A DNA stretch of 64,000 nt from Poindextera sp963706385 (GTDB taxonomy: Bacteria > Pseudomonadota > Alphaproteobacteria > Caulobacterales > Caulobacteraceae): NCBI GenBank assembly GCA_963706385.1, contig OY970153.1, positions 2,170,001 through 2,234,000 on the forward strand, given 5' to 3'. Both the position numbers and the translations under genes were made by a program. The notes beneath the pieces are model-generated. The model searched no databases and was not told where the DNA came from. It worked only from the letters and a program-made list of their open reading frames with translations. This document shows, piece by piece, positions 18,082-27,627 of the stretch. Position 1 is the stretch's first letter, and each line of letters starts with the position of its first letter.

Positions 18082-18951
18082 CTACTCCGCCGGCCTTTGC
18101 CGCATCAGCCCTTCCTGCGCCACCGAGGCGACCAGCCGGCCGGCCTGGTCGTAGACCTGGCCGCGGATGAAGCCGCGCGCGCCGGAGGCGCTGGGGCTCT
18201 CCTGGGCGTAGAGGTGCCATTGGTTGAAGTCGGACGGGCGGTGGAACCAGATGGCGTGGTCGAGACTGGCCTCCTGCAGGCCGGGCGTCAGCCAGTTCAC
18301 CCCGTGCGGGCGCATGGCGGTTTCGAGCATCCCCATGTCGGAGGCGTAGGCCAGCAGCGCCTGGTGCAGGTACGGGTCGGGGCCGATGGGCGCGCGGGCG
18401 CGCATCCAGACGTTGGAGACGGCCGGAACCTTGTCGGTCGGCTCGCGGGGATTGACCTGGCGCTGGTCGATCGGCCTGGGGCGGCCCATCATCCGCTTGG
18501 CCGCCTCGGGCGCCTGTTCGATCATCGCCTTGATCCGCTCGAACCCGTCGGGCAGGGCCTCGGGCGGCGGCACGTCGGGCGCGTCGCTCTGGTGCTCGAA
18601 ACCGTCCTCGACCACCTGGAACGAGCTGGCCAGGTTGAAGATCTGCCGGCCGTGCTGGATCGCGGTGACCCGCCGGGTGGTGAAGCTGGCGCCGTCGCGC
18701 GCGCGGTCGACCTCATAGAGGATCGGGACCTTCGGATCGCCCGGGCGGATGAAATAGCAGTGCAGCGAGTGACAGACCCGGTTCTCGACCGTCTCGTAGG
18801 CGGCCAGCAGCGCCTGGGCGATCACATGGCCGCCGAAGATGCGCGGCCCGTCCCGCGACGAGGTCGAGCCGCGGAACAGGTTCATCTCGATCGGCTCCAG
18901 CGCCAGAGTCTGGACCAGGTTTTCGATCTCGTCGCTGTCGGTGTCGTCCAT
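18082..18951 (-). CDS. tesB: Acyl-CoA thioesterase II (TesB family)
   Basis: Double-hotdog acyl-CoA thioesterase, 289 residues, the usual TesB length. Visible are GPRIFGGHVIAQALLAA, HSLHCYFIRPGDP, FTTRRVTAIQHGRQIFNL and, in the second hotdog, SLDHAIWFHRPSDFNQW with the catalytic Asp region. It hydrolyses acyl-CoA to free fatty acid and CoA in the cytosol. It lies on the opposite strand between rimM and trmD, separating genes that are contiguous in many bacteria. Confidence 0.93.
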   Translation of the reverse strand: MDDTDSDEIENLVQTLALEPIEMNLFRGSTSSRDGPRIFGGHVIAQALLAAYETVENRVCHSLHCYFIRPGDPKVPILYEVDRARDGASFTTRRVTAIQHGRQIFNLASSFQVVEDGFEHQSDAPDVPPPEALPDGFERIKAMIEQAPEAAKRMMGRPRPIDQRQVNPREPTDKVPAVSNVWMRARAPIGPDPYLHQALLAYASDMGMLETAMRPHGVNWLTPGLQEASLDHAIWFHRPSDFNQWHLYAQESPSASGARGFIRGQVYDQAGRLVASVAQEGLMRQRPAE

Positions 18952-19059
18952 GGCGGCGGCTTAGTCCGGGGCGGCCCGGGGAGCAAGCGTCCCGCGCGCG
19001 GCTGGCGCGGACGAGCTCATCCCCATATAGCAGGCGCCAGCCCCGCCCGCCGAAGCCCC

Positions 19060-19770
19060 ATGCCGTTCACCGCCACCGTCCTGACCATGGTCCCCGAGGC
19101 CTTTCCCGGCCCGCTCGGCGTCTCGCTGATCGGCTCGGCGTGGCGCGAGAAGCACCTGTGGCGGCTGGAAACGGTGGACATTCGCGACTTTTCCAAGGAT
19201 AAGCGCGGCTTCCTTGACGACACCCCCGCTGGGGGCGGTCCTGGACAGGTGATGCGGGCGGACGTGATCGCCTCGGCGCTGGACAGCGTCGAGCGGGGCG
19301 GCCGGCCGCTTTTGTACATGAGCGCCCGGGGCCGACCCCTGACCCAGGCGATGGTTTCGGAGTGGTCGACAGGCCCCGGCCTGATCGTGCTCTGCGGCCG
19401 CTTCGAAGGGGTGGACCAGCGGGTGATCGACGCGCGCGGGTTTGCGGAGGTCGCCGTTGGCGACGTGGTGCTCGCCGGCGGCGAGGCTGCGGCGATGGTG
19501 GTGATCGAGGCGTGCGTCAGGCTGGCGCCCGGGGTTCTGGGCCAGCCGGACAGCCTCGCCGAGGAGAGTTTTGAGGACGGGCTTCTGGAGCATCCGCAGT
19601 TCACCCGGCCGCGGACGTTCGAGGGGCGCGATATTCCCGAGGTCCTGCTCTCGGGCCACCACGCCGAGGTGGCCCGGTGGCGCAGGGCGATGCGGGAGCA
19701 AACCACGCGGGAGCGGCGGCCGGACCTCTGGGCGGCGCATCTCGCCAAACAACAGCCAAAGGGCGATTGA
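19060..19770 (+). CDS. trmD: tRNA (guanine-N1)-methyltransferase TrmD
   Basis: Forms m1G37 in tRNA to prevent frameshifting. The 236-residue SPOUT enzyme starts MPFTATVLTMVPEAFPG. It shows DDTPAGGGPGQVM, LCGRFEGVDQRVI (knot and AdoMet loop), VLAGGEAAAMVVIEA and an FTRPRTFEGRDIPEVLLSGH C-terminal motif. A much longer in-frame opening begins upstream across rimM and tesB, but only the segment from the ATG at 19060 resembles TrmD. It precedes rplS by 19 bases. Confidence 0.96.
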   Translation: MPFTATVLTMVPEAFPGPLGVSLIGSAWREKHLWRLETVDIRDFSKDKRGFLDDTPAGGGPGQVMRADVIASALDSVERGGRPLLYMSARGRPLTQAMVSEWSTGPGLIVLCGRFEGVDQRVIDARGFAEVAVGDVVLAGGEAAAMVVIEACVRLAPGVLGQPDSLAEESFEDGLLEHPQFTRPRTFEGRDIPEVLLSGHHAEVARWRRAMREQTTRERRPDLWAAHLAKQQPKGD

Positions 19771-19789
19771 AGCCCAGTAGGAGACGACG

Positions 19790-20194
19790 ATGAACGTGAT
19801 CGAGCAGCTCGAGAAGGAAGAGGCCGATCGCCTCCTGGCCCTGCGCAAGACGCCGGATTTCCAGCCCGGCGACACCGTGCGGGTCAACGTCAAGATCAAG
19901 GAAGGCGAGCGCGAGCGCATCCAGGCCTATGAAGGCGTGTGCATCGCCCGCTCCGGCGGCGGTCTGCAGGAGAGCTTCACCGTCCGCAAGATCTCGTTCG
20001 GCGAAGGCGTCGAGCGGGTCTTCCCGCTGCTGTCGCCGATGATCGAATCCATCGAGGTCAAGCGCCGCGGCGTGGTCCGCCGGGCCAAGCTCTATTACCT
20101 GCGCGACCGGCGCGGCAAGTCGGCGCGCATCGCCGAGCGCGCCATGTCCGCGCGCGGTCCCGCGGCCGAGAGCGGCGAACCGGGCGAAGGCTGA
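19790..20194 (+). CDS. rplS: 50S ribosomal protein L19
   Basis: Ribosomal protein L19, at the 30S-50S interface. The 134-residue product has FQPGDTVRVNVKIKEGERER, QAYEGVCIARSGGGLQESFTVRK and the C-terminal RRGVVRRAKLYYLRDRRGKSARI, as in all L19 proteins. The tail of about 15 residues beyond this is Ala/Gly-rich. It is the last gene of the ffh-rplS cluster and is followed by a long palindromic element that separates it from a convergent LysR gene. Confidence 0.97.
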   Translation: MNVIEQLEKEEADRLLALRKTPDFQPGDTVRVNVKIKEGERERIQAYEGVCIARSGGGLQESFTVRKISFGEGVERVFPLLSPMIESIEVKRRGVVRRAKLYYLRDRRGKSARIAERAMSARGPAAESGEPGEG

Positions 20195-20222
20195 TAGCGC
20201 GGCCGCCTTCGACGGGCGGACT

Positions 20223-20415
20223 TAGAGCGTGTTGATATTAGGTTGATCCAAGTATCTCCACCGCTCATCCCGGCGAAGGCCGGGACCCAGATCAAAGAAC
20301 ACAAGTTTATCCGTATCGTCCTGGATATAGCGCCTCAGCCTTACGATCTGGGTCCCGGCCTTCGCCGGGATGAGCGGAGTAATCAAGTGATTCAACTTAA
20401 TATCATCATGCTCTA
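20223..20415. repeat. 193-bp long inverted-repeat element
   Basis: Outer ends are TAGAGC(G/A)TG and its complement, with TTGATATTA/TAATATCA-type arms. An inner 33-bp segment starting CCGCTCATCCCGGCGAAG is repeated inverted without mismatch by eye, and itself holds the dyad TCCCGG/CCGGGA. About 50 bases of AT-richer spacer lie at the centre. It fills the gap between convergent rplS and LysR, and its right-end TAG is the LysR stop codon. Confidence 0.85.
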
Positions 20416-21306
20416 AGGCTGCGAGCTCGCAGCAAAGGCGCTGAGCGCGGCCACCAGGTGATCGAACATCAGCCGCATGCGGCGGCTGGACTTCAGGCCC
20501 TCGTGCATCACCACCCACATCTCGAGCGTAAAGCCGCGGTCGCCCAGCACCTGGACCAGGTTCGGATCGCGCCTAGCGATGCCGAACATGCAGGCCCCGA
20601 CGCCAAAGCCGGCCCTGAGTGCGGCGAGCTGCGCCAGGTCATTGTCCGACCGGAAGGCGAAGAACTCGCGGCTGAGCGGCGCCTTCAGCGCCTCGGCCGC
20701 GCGGGTGACCGACGGATCGCGGTCGAAGCCGATCGCTGCGTGGCCGGCCTGCGCCAAGCTGGTCGGCTCGCCGTGCTTCTGCAGATAGCCGCGATGGGCG
20801 AAGAGACCCAGGGCCACCGTACCGATCCGGCGGGCCAGCAGCGCCTCCTGGGTCGGGCGGACCATGCGCACGGCGATGTCCGCCTCACGCCGCAACAAAT
20901 CTTCCGGCCGGTTCGACAGCACCAGTTCGATGGCGACGTCGGGGTGGAGTTCGTGGAACTCGGTCAGGATCGGCGGCAGCACCTCGGCGCCGACGATCTC
21001 GCTGGCGGTGATGCGGATGGCGCCGCGCACCGCGTCCGCCTCGCCGGAAGCCGTGCGGATCAGGGCCTCAGCGGCCAGCGCCATGGCCTCGGCGTGGGGT
21101 TTGAGCGCCAGCGCCGCCTCGGTGGGCAGCAGGCCCCCGGGCGAGCGGGTGAACAGGGGCGCGCCGCCGAGCGCCGCCTCCAGCGCCTCGATGTGCCGGC
21201 CGACCGTCGGCTGGGTCAGGCCCAGCGCCCGCGCCGCACCGGAAAGGCTGCCGGTGGTGACCACGGCGAGGAAGGATCGATAGTGGCTCCAGTCGGGCGC
21301 TGACAT
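20413..21306 (-). CDS. LysR-family transcriptional regulator
   Basis: 297-residue LysR-type regulator with an N-terminal winged helix (SFLAVVTTGSLSGAARALGLTQ) and a substrate-binding domain from about residue 90. Its target is probably the divergent NAD-dependent epimerase gene 86 bases away, judged from the arrangement. The effector is unknown. It lacks the paired cysteines of OxyR. The TAG stop coincides with the terminal TAG of the inverted-repeat element at 20223-20415. Confidence 0.9.
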   Translation of the reverse strand: MSAPDWSHYRSFLAVVTTGSLSGAARALGLTQPTVGRHIEALEAALGGAPLFTRSPGGLLPTEAALALKPHAEAMALAAEALIRTASGEADAVRGAIRITASEIVGAEVLPPILTEFHELHPDVAIELVLSNRPEDLLRREADIAVRMVRPTQEALLARRIGTVALGLFAHRGYLQKHGEPTSLAQAGHAAIGFDRDPSVTRAAEALKAPLSREFFAFRSDNDLAQLAALRAGFGVGACMFGIARRDPNLVQVLGDRGFTLEMWVVMHEGLKSSRRMRLMFDHLVAALSAFAASSQP

Positions 21307-21392
21307 TCATTCATGAATAGTCATTCTCCGAAATCATACAATTCCGAATATTGGGCGGGCGGTTCATAGCTCAGGGCCAAACCGGAGCCGCC

Positions 21393-22424
21393 ATGACCCA
21401 GACCCTGCCCACTCCCACGGCCCGCACCGCCCTGATCATCGGCGCGACGGGATCCTTCGGCGCCCACGCCGCCCAGGCCCTGCTCAAGCACGGCTGGACC
21501 ATTCGCGCCCTGGCCCGCAATCCCGAGGCCGCCGCCAAGGCGGCGGGCCCGCGCACCCCGATCGCCTGGATCGGCGGCGACGCGATGAACCCGGCGGACG
21601 TGATCGCCGCCGCCAGGGGCGTCGATCTGATCGTCCACGCCGGCAATCCGCGCAACTATCACGACTGGAAGGGCCTGGTCCTGCCGATGGTCGAGAACGC
21701 GGTCGCGGCGGCCCGGGCCGCCGGCGCGCGCCTAGTGATGCCGGCCAGCGTCTACAACTACGCGCCGGACATGGGCGCCGAGATCGAAGAGGACGCGCCG
21801 CAGCAACCCCGCACCCGCAAGGGCGCGATCCGGGTCGCGGTCGAACGCCGGCTGCGCGAGGCCTCGGGCGAAGGCGTCAAGGTGCTGATCCTGCGGGCCG
21901 GCGACTTCTTCGGCCCGGCCGCGCCCAACAGCGGGCTGAGGTGGCTCGCCACGCGCAGCGGCGAGCGGCTGACCGGGATCTATCAGCCGGGACCGCCGGA
22001 CGTCGGCCACGCGTTCGCCTATCTGCCGGACCTGGGAGAGACCCTCGCCCGGCTGGTCAACGCCGAGGAGCGGCTCGGCGTCTTCGAGAGCTTCAACTTC
22101 CGCGGCCACTGGCTGGACCGCAACGACGATCTCGGCCTCGCCGTCCGCCGTGTCGCCGGCCAGCCCGACCTGCCGATCAAAGCCTTCCCTTGGCCGATGA
22201 TCTGGGCCCTGTCGCCCTTCGTGGAGATGTTTCGCGAGCTTTGGGAGATGCGCTATCTGTGGCGCCGGCCGATCGGCCTTTCCAACAACAAGCTGGTCGC
22301 CTTCCTGGGTGCCGAGCCTCACACCCCGCTGGACGTCGCCCTGGAGGCCACCCTGTCGGACATGGGCCTCATCACCGAATCCCAAGCCCCACGCACGGCC
22401 GGTCTGACCCCCGCCCGCGCCTGA
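21393..22424 (+). CDS. NAD-dependent epimerase/dehydratase family protein
   Basis: 343-residue extended short-chain dehydrogenase-like protein. The Rossmann motif is GATGSFGAHAAQALLKHG (residues 17-34), with a DVIAAARGVDLIVHAGNP segment and a YNYAPDMG region where an active-site Tyr is expected. The usual YxxxK pair is not obvious, so it may be an atypical, NmrA-like member. ATG 21393 is preceded by CGGAGC. It is divergent from a LysR gene that probably controls it. The substrate is unknown. Confidence 0.8.
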   Translation: MTQTLPTPTARTALIIGATGSFGAHAAQALLKHGWTIRALARNPEAAAKAAGPRTPIAWIGGDAMNPADVIAAARGVDLIVHAGNPRNYHDWKGLVLPMVENAVAAARAAGARLVMPASVYNYAPDMGAEIEEDAPQQPRTRKGAIRVAVERRLREASGEGVKVLILRAGDFFGPAAPNSGLRWLATRSGERLTGIYQPGPPDVGHAFAYLPDLGETLARLVNAEERLGVFESFNFRGHWLDRNDDLGLAVRRVAGQPDLPIKAFPWPMIWALSPFVEMFRELWEMRYLWRRPIGLSNNKLVAFLGAEPHTPLDVALEATLSDMGLITESQAPRTAGLTPARA

Positions 22425-22479
22425 TCCGCCATCCGCGCACGACCGCCCGCCCCTGGACTCGACCAGGGGTCGGCTCTAC

Positions 22480-23909
<1,430 letters not shown>

Positions 23910-23913
<4 letters not shown>

Positions 23914-24734
23914 GCGGCTTGATCCAGGCCCTCGACCACATCGTCCTGGCGGTCGGTGATTTCGAGGCGGCGACCGCGGCCTACGAAGCCCTGCTCGGCC
24001 GGCGCGCGCGGCGCACCGAACCGGCCGGCGGCGCGGTCCGCGCCTGGTTCCGACTGGACAACATCGGCTTCGAGATCATCGCGCCCACTGGCGAGGGCGT
24101 GGCCGGCGACCGGGTGCGCGAACAGCTGGCCGAACGGGGCGACGGCCCGGCGCTGCTGGCCTTCGCCGTCGACGATGTGGACGCGGCGCAACGCTGGCTC
24201 GGCCGGCGCGGCGTCGGCGTCAAGCCGGTGCTCGGGAGCGCCGTCAACGCCCTGGCCGCCGAGACGGCGACGACCCATGGCCTGCCCATGGTCTTCGCGC
24301 GCTTCCAGGCCCACCCGCCGGCCCCGGTGATCGGCGAGGCGGCCGCCGCGATCGAGGGACTCGATCACGTGGTGATCCAGACCCCCGACCCGGAGCGGGC
24401 GGTGGCGCTCTACGGCGGCCGGCTGGGGCTCGACCTGCGGCTCGACCGCGGCAATCCGCAGTGGGGAACCCGGCTGCTGTTCTTCCGCTGCGGCGGCGTG
24501 GTGATCGAGGTAGCCCACACCTTGAAGGACGGCGTCGGCGCCGGTCCCGACAGGCTGTGGGGCTTTTCGTGGCGCGCCGGCGATGTCGAGGCCGCCCATG
24601 CGCGGCTGACCGCCGCCGGCTTTTCCGTCTCCGAGATCCGCGTCGGCCGCCGCCCGGGCAGTCAGGTGTTCACCGTCCGCGACAAGACCTTCGGCGCGCC
24701 GACCATCGTGCTCGGCGTCACCCCAACCGCCTAG
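23910..24734 (+). CDS. VOC (glyoxalase-like) superfamily protein
   Basis: 274-residue protein with two vicinal-oxygen-chelate modules, ALDHIVLAVGDFEAATAAYEALLG (residues 7-30) and GLDHVVIQTPDPERAVALYGGRLGL in the second half. DUF-type members of this kind have varied metal-dependent activities, so no reaction is assigned. It starts at a GTG overlapping the leuC stop (GTGA) and ends 12 bases before leuD. It is therefore translated within the leu transcript. Its role there is unknown. Confidence 0.82.
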
Positions 24735-24746
24735 GCCAGGATTCCC

Positions 24747-25361
24747 ATGCAGCCCTTCACCCGTCTCGATGGCCGCGCCGCGCCGCTAGGCATCGCCAAC
24801 CTCGACACCGACCAGATCATCCCCAAGCAGTTCCTCAAGACCGTGGACCGCGAGGGGCTGGGCAAGGGTCTGTTCTATGATCTGCGCTTCGACGGCGAGG
24901 GGCGCGAAAAGCCCGACTTCGTGCTGAACCAGCCGGCCTACGCCGGGGCCAGCGTGCTGATCGCCGGCGACAACTTCGGTTGCGGCTCCTCGCGCGAACA
25001 TGCGCCCTGGGCGCTGCTGGACTTCGGGCTGCGCTGCGTGATCGCCCCCTCGTTCGCCGACATCTTCTACAACAACTGCTTCAACAACGGCCTGCTGCCG
25101 ATCACCCTGCCGCTGGACCAGGTCCACGCCCTGATGGCCGAGGCCAAGGGCGGCAACCACACCTTCGCCGTCGACCTGGAGCGCCAGACGGTGACCGCGC
25201 CGTCCGGCCGGCGCTTCGGCTTCGAGATCGACCCCGGCCGCAAGGAAAAACTGCTGAAGGGCCTGGACGCGGTGGGCGAGACCCTGCAACACGCTGGCGA
25301 CATCGGCGCGTTCGAACAAAAGCGCGCCCTGACCCAACCCTGGCTGGAGCGCCGCCCATGA
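24747..25361 (+). CDS. leuD: 3-isopropylmalate dehydratase small subunit
   Basis: Small (swivel) subunit of isopropylmalate isomerase, 204 residues. Diagnostic segments are NLDTDQIIPKQFLK (residues 18-31), GDNFGCGSSREHAPWAL and FADIFYNNCFNNGLLPI. It partners with LeuC encoded upstream. The TGA stop overlaps the ATG of the ABM-domain gene (ATGA), showing tight coupling in the leuC-VOC-leuD-ABM-leuB series. Confidence 0.97.
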   Translation: MQPFTRLDGRAAPLGIANLDTDQIIPKQFLKTVDREGLGKGLFYDLRFDGEGREKPDFVLNQPAYAGASVLIAGDNFGCGSSREHAPWALLDFGLRCVIAPSFADIFYNNCFNNGLLPITLPLDQVHALMAEAKGGNHTFAVDLERQTVTAPSGRRFGFEIDPGRKEKLLKGLDAVGETLQHAGDIGAFEQKRALTQPWLERRP

Positions 25362-25660
25362 GCATCGTCGTCGCCGGAACGATCCGCATCCCCGCGGACA
25401 AGGAAGACGCTTTCCGCCCGCACATGGCCGAGATGATGGCCGCGACCCGGGCCGAGGATGGCTGCATCGAATACGCCTTTTCCTTCGACGCGGCCGATCG
25501 GGGCCTGATCCGGGTGTTCGAGATCTGGCGCGACATGGCCGCGCTCGGGCCGCACGGCAAGGCCCCGCACATGCTGCGCTGGCGCGCGGTCGGGGCGGAG
25601 TTCGGGGTCACCGACCGCCGCATCAGCATCTACGAGGTCGCCTCGGAACGGGCGATCTGA
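25358..25660 (+). CDS. Antibiotic biosynthesis monooxygenase (ABM) domain protein
   Basis: 100-residue single-domain ABM/YgiN-like protein: VVAGTIRIPADKEDAFRPH at the N-terminus, AEDGCIEYAFSFD and RVFEIWRDMAALGPHGKAPHM, the usual ferredoxin-like fold pattern with a conserved His. Members are dimeric cofactor-free oxygenases or dehydratase-like enzymes; the substrate here is unknown. Its start overlaps the leuD stop and it lies 9 bases before leuB. Expression with leucine synthesis genes is therefore inferred. Confidence 0.85.
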   Translation: MSIVVAGTIRIPADKEDAFRPHMAEMMAATRAEDGCIEYAFSFDAADRGLIRVFEIWRDMAALGPHGKAPHMLRWRAVGAEFGVTDRRISIYEVASERAI

Positions 25661-25669
25661 AGGGCTTCC

Positions 25670-26722
25670 ATGAGCACGCTTCTTCTGCTTCCCGGCGACG
25701 GCATCGGTCCGGAAGTCATCGATCAGGTGCGCCGGATCGCCGCGCGGCTGACCAACGATCTGACCCTCGACGAACGGGCCTTCGGCGGCGCCAGCTTCGA
25801 AGCGCATGGAACGCCGCTGACCGAGGAGGCCGAAGCCGCGGCTCTGAAGGCCGATGCGGTGCTGATGGGCGCGGTCGGCGGGCCGCGATGGGCGAACGCG
25901 CCGCGCGACAAGCGCCCCGAAGCGGGTCTTTTGCGCCTGCGCCAGGCGATGGGGGTCTACGCCAACCTGCGTCCGGCCCTGTGCTTCGAAGCCCTGAGGG
26001 ACGCCTCGGCGCTGAAGCCGGAGATCGTCGCGGGCCTCGACATCATGATCGTGCGCGAGTTGACCGGCGGGGTCTATTTCGGCCAGCCCCGGTTCATCGA
26101 AACCCTGGCCGACGGCCAGCGCCGGGCGGTCGACACCCAGGTCTACACCACCCATGAGATCGAGCGCGTCGCGCGCGTGGCCTTCGAACTGGCCCGGGGG
26201 CGGCGGAACAAGGTCACCTCCTGCGAGAAGTCGAACGTGATGGAAACCGGCCTTTTGTGGCGCGAAGTGGTCGCCGACCTGCACAAGCGCGACTACGCCG
26301 ACGTGATCTTGGAACACATGCTGGCCGACAACGCCGCCATGCAGCTGGTCAAGAACCCCGGCCAGTTCGACGTCATCGTCACCGACAACCTGTTCGGCGA
26401 CATCCTGTCGGACGAGGCGGCGATGCTGACCGGCGGGATCGGGCTTTTGCCGTCGGCGGCGCTGGGCGAGGCGGGCAGGCCCGGACTCTACGAACCGGTC
26501 CACGGCTCGGCCCCGGACATCGCCGGGCGGGGCCTGGCCAATCCGCTGGCCGCCATCCTCTCGTTCGAGATGGCGCTGCGCTGGTCGCTGGGCCGGCCCG
26601 ACCAGGCCGACCGGCTGTTCGCCGCGGTCAAGGCGGCGCTGGACGGCGGGGCGCGCACCCATGACCTCGGCGGGACGCTGAGCACCGCCGAAATGGGCGA
26701 TGCGGTGTTGAAGGGGCTCTGA
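25670..26722 (+). CDS. leuB: 3-isopropylmalate dehydrogenase
   Basis: NAD-dependent oxidative decarboxylation of 3-isopropylmalate, third step of leucine synthesis. The 350-residue protein has LLLPGDGIGPEV, the RELTGGVYFGQPR substrate loop and DNLFGDILSDEAAMLTGGIG, the metal-binding region. The NAD-binding GSAPDIAG sequence follows. The gene ends 10 bases before the convergent fabI stop. Length and motifs are normal. Confidence 0.97.
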   Translation: MSTLLLLPGDGIGPEVIDQVRRIAARLTNDLTLDERAFGGASFEAHGTPLTEEAEAAALKADAVLMGAVGGPRWANAPRDKRPEAGLLRLRQAMGVYANLRPALCFEALRDASALKPEIVAGLDIMIVRELTGGVYFGQPRFIETLADGQRRAVDTQVYTTHEIERVARVAFELARGRRNKVTSCEKSNVMETGLLWREVVADLHKRDYADVILEHMLADNAAMQLVKNPGQFDVIVTDNLFGDILSDEAAMLTGGIGLLPSAALGEAGRPGLYEPVHGSAPDIAGRGLANPLAAILSFEMALRWSLGRPDQADRLFAAVKAALDGGARTHDLGGTLSTAEMGDAVLKGL

Positions 26723-26732
26723 TCCCGGCGAT

Positions 26733-27557
26733 TCAGTCGGCGCCCGGTTCGGCCGCCTCTTCCGGCAGGCCGATCATGTGGAAGCCGGCGTCGACGTGCA
26801 CCACCTCGCCGGTGGTCGAACGGCCGAGGTCGGAGAGCAGCCACAGCGCGCAGCCGGCGACGCCCTCCATCGAGGTGTCCTGTTTCAGGGCGCTATAGGC
26901 CCGCCCCTGGGCCAGCATGCCGCGTCCGCCCTGGATGCCGGCGAGCGAGAGGGTGCGCATCGCCCCGGCCGAGATGGCGTTGACCCGGATGCCCGCTGGG
27001 CCGAGGTCGCGCGCCACATAGCGCATCGACGCCTCCAGAGCGGCCTTGGCCACGCCCATGGTGTTGTAGTTGGGGATCACCCGTTCGGCGCCAAGATAGG
27101 TCAGGGTGATGATCGACCCGCCGTTCGGCATCAGCCGCGCCGCCCGGCGCGAGGCGTCGACGAAACTGTAGGCCGAGATGTCCAACGCCTGCAGAAAACC
27201 CTGCCGGGTGGCGTTCTCGACGAACGAGCCGCTGATCTGGCTGCGGTCGGCGTAGGCCACCGAATGGACCAGGAAGTCGATCGTCCCGAAGGCGTCCTCG
27301 GCGGTCTTGAACGCCGCCTGCATCGAGGCGTCGTCGCCCACGTCGACGGTGGCGTAGGCCTTGACCCCGATGCTTTCGCCCAGCGGACGCACCCGCTTCT
27401 CGTTGGCCTCGATATAGGCGAAGGCCAGGTCCGCGCCTTGCGCGGCGAGCTGGGCGGAAATGCCCCACGCGATCGAATTGCGGTTGGCGACGCCGATCAC
27501 CAGGCCCTTCTTGCCCCGCATCAGCTCGCCCTTGGGCAGGTCGTAGTCCTCGGCCAT
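26733..27557 (-). CDS. fabI: Enoyl-[acyl-carrier-protein] reductase (NADH)
   Basis: Final reduction of the fatty acid elongation cycle. The 274-residue protein shows GKKGLVIGVANRNSIAWGI, the FabI nucleotide-binding signature, and the catalytic Tyr/Lys pair in YNTMGVAKAA. A C-terminal TGEVVHVDAGFHMIG follows. It is the last gene of the leftward fabA-fabB-fabI cluster, 70 bases after fabB, and convergent with leuB. Confidence 0.96.
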   Translation of the reverse strand: MAEDYDLPKGELMRGKKGLVIGVANRNSIAWGISAQLAAQGADLAFAYIEANEKRVRPLGESIGVKAYATVDVGDDASMQAAFKTAEDAFGTIDFLVHSVAYADRSQISGSFVENATRQGFLQALDISAYSFVDASRRAARLMPNGGSIITLTYLGAERVIPNYNTMGVAKAALEASMRYVARDLGPAGIRVNAISAGAMRTLSLAGIQGGRGMLAQGRAYSALKQDTSMEGVAGCALWLLSDLGRSTTGEVVHVDAGFHMIGLPEEAAEPGAD

Positions 27558-27627
27558 GGTCGCTCCCGCTCGGTTCGAGACGCCTGCCTAAGCAGCCGAC
27601 GCCGCCGGCGCAAGCCCGCTGGGCGCG

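Noticed and set aside
17452..19770. Very long plus-strand open frame (772 codons) spanning rimM, tesB and trmD
   Set aside because: Only its last 236 codons resemble a protein (TrmD). The rest is antisense to tesB or out of frame with rimM and is an artefact of high GC.
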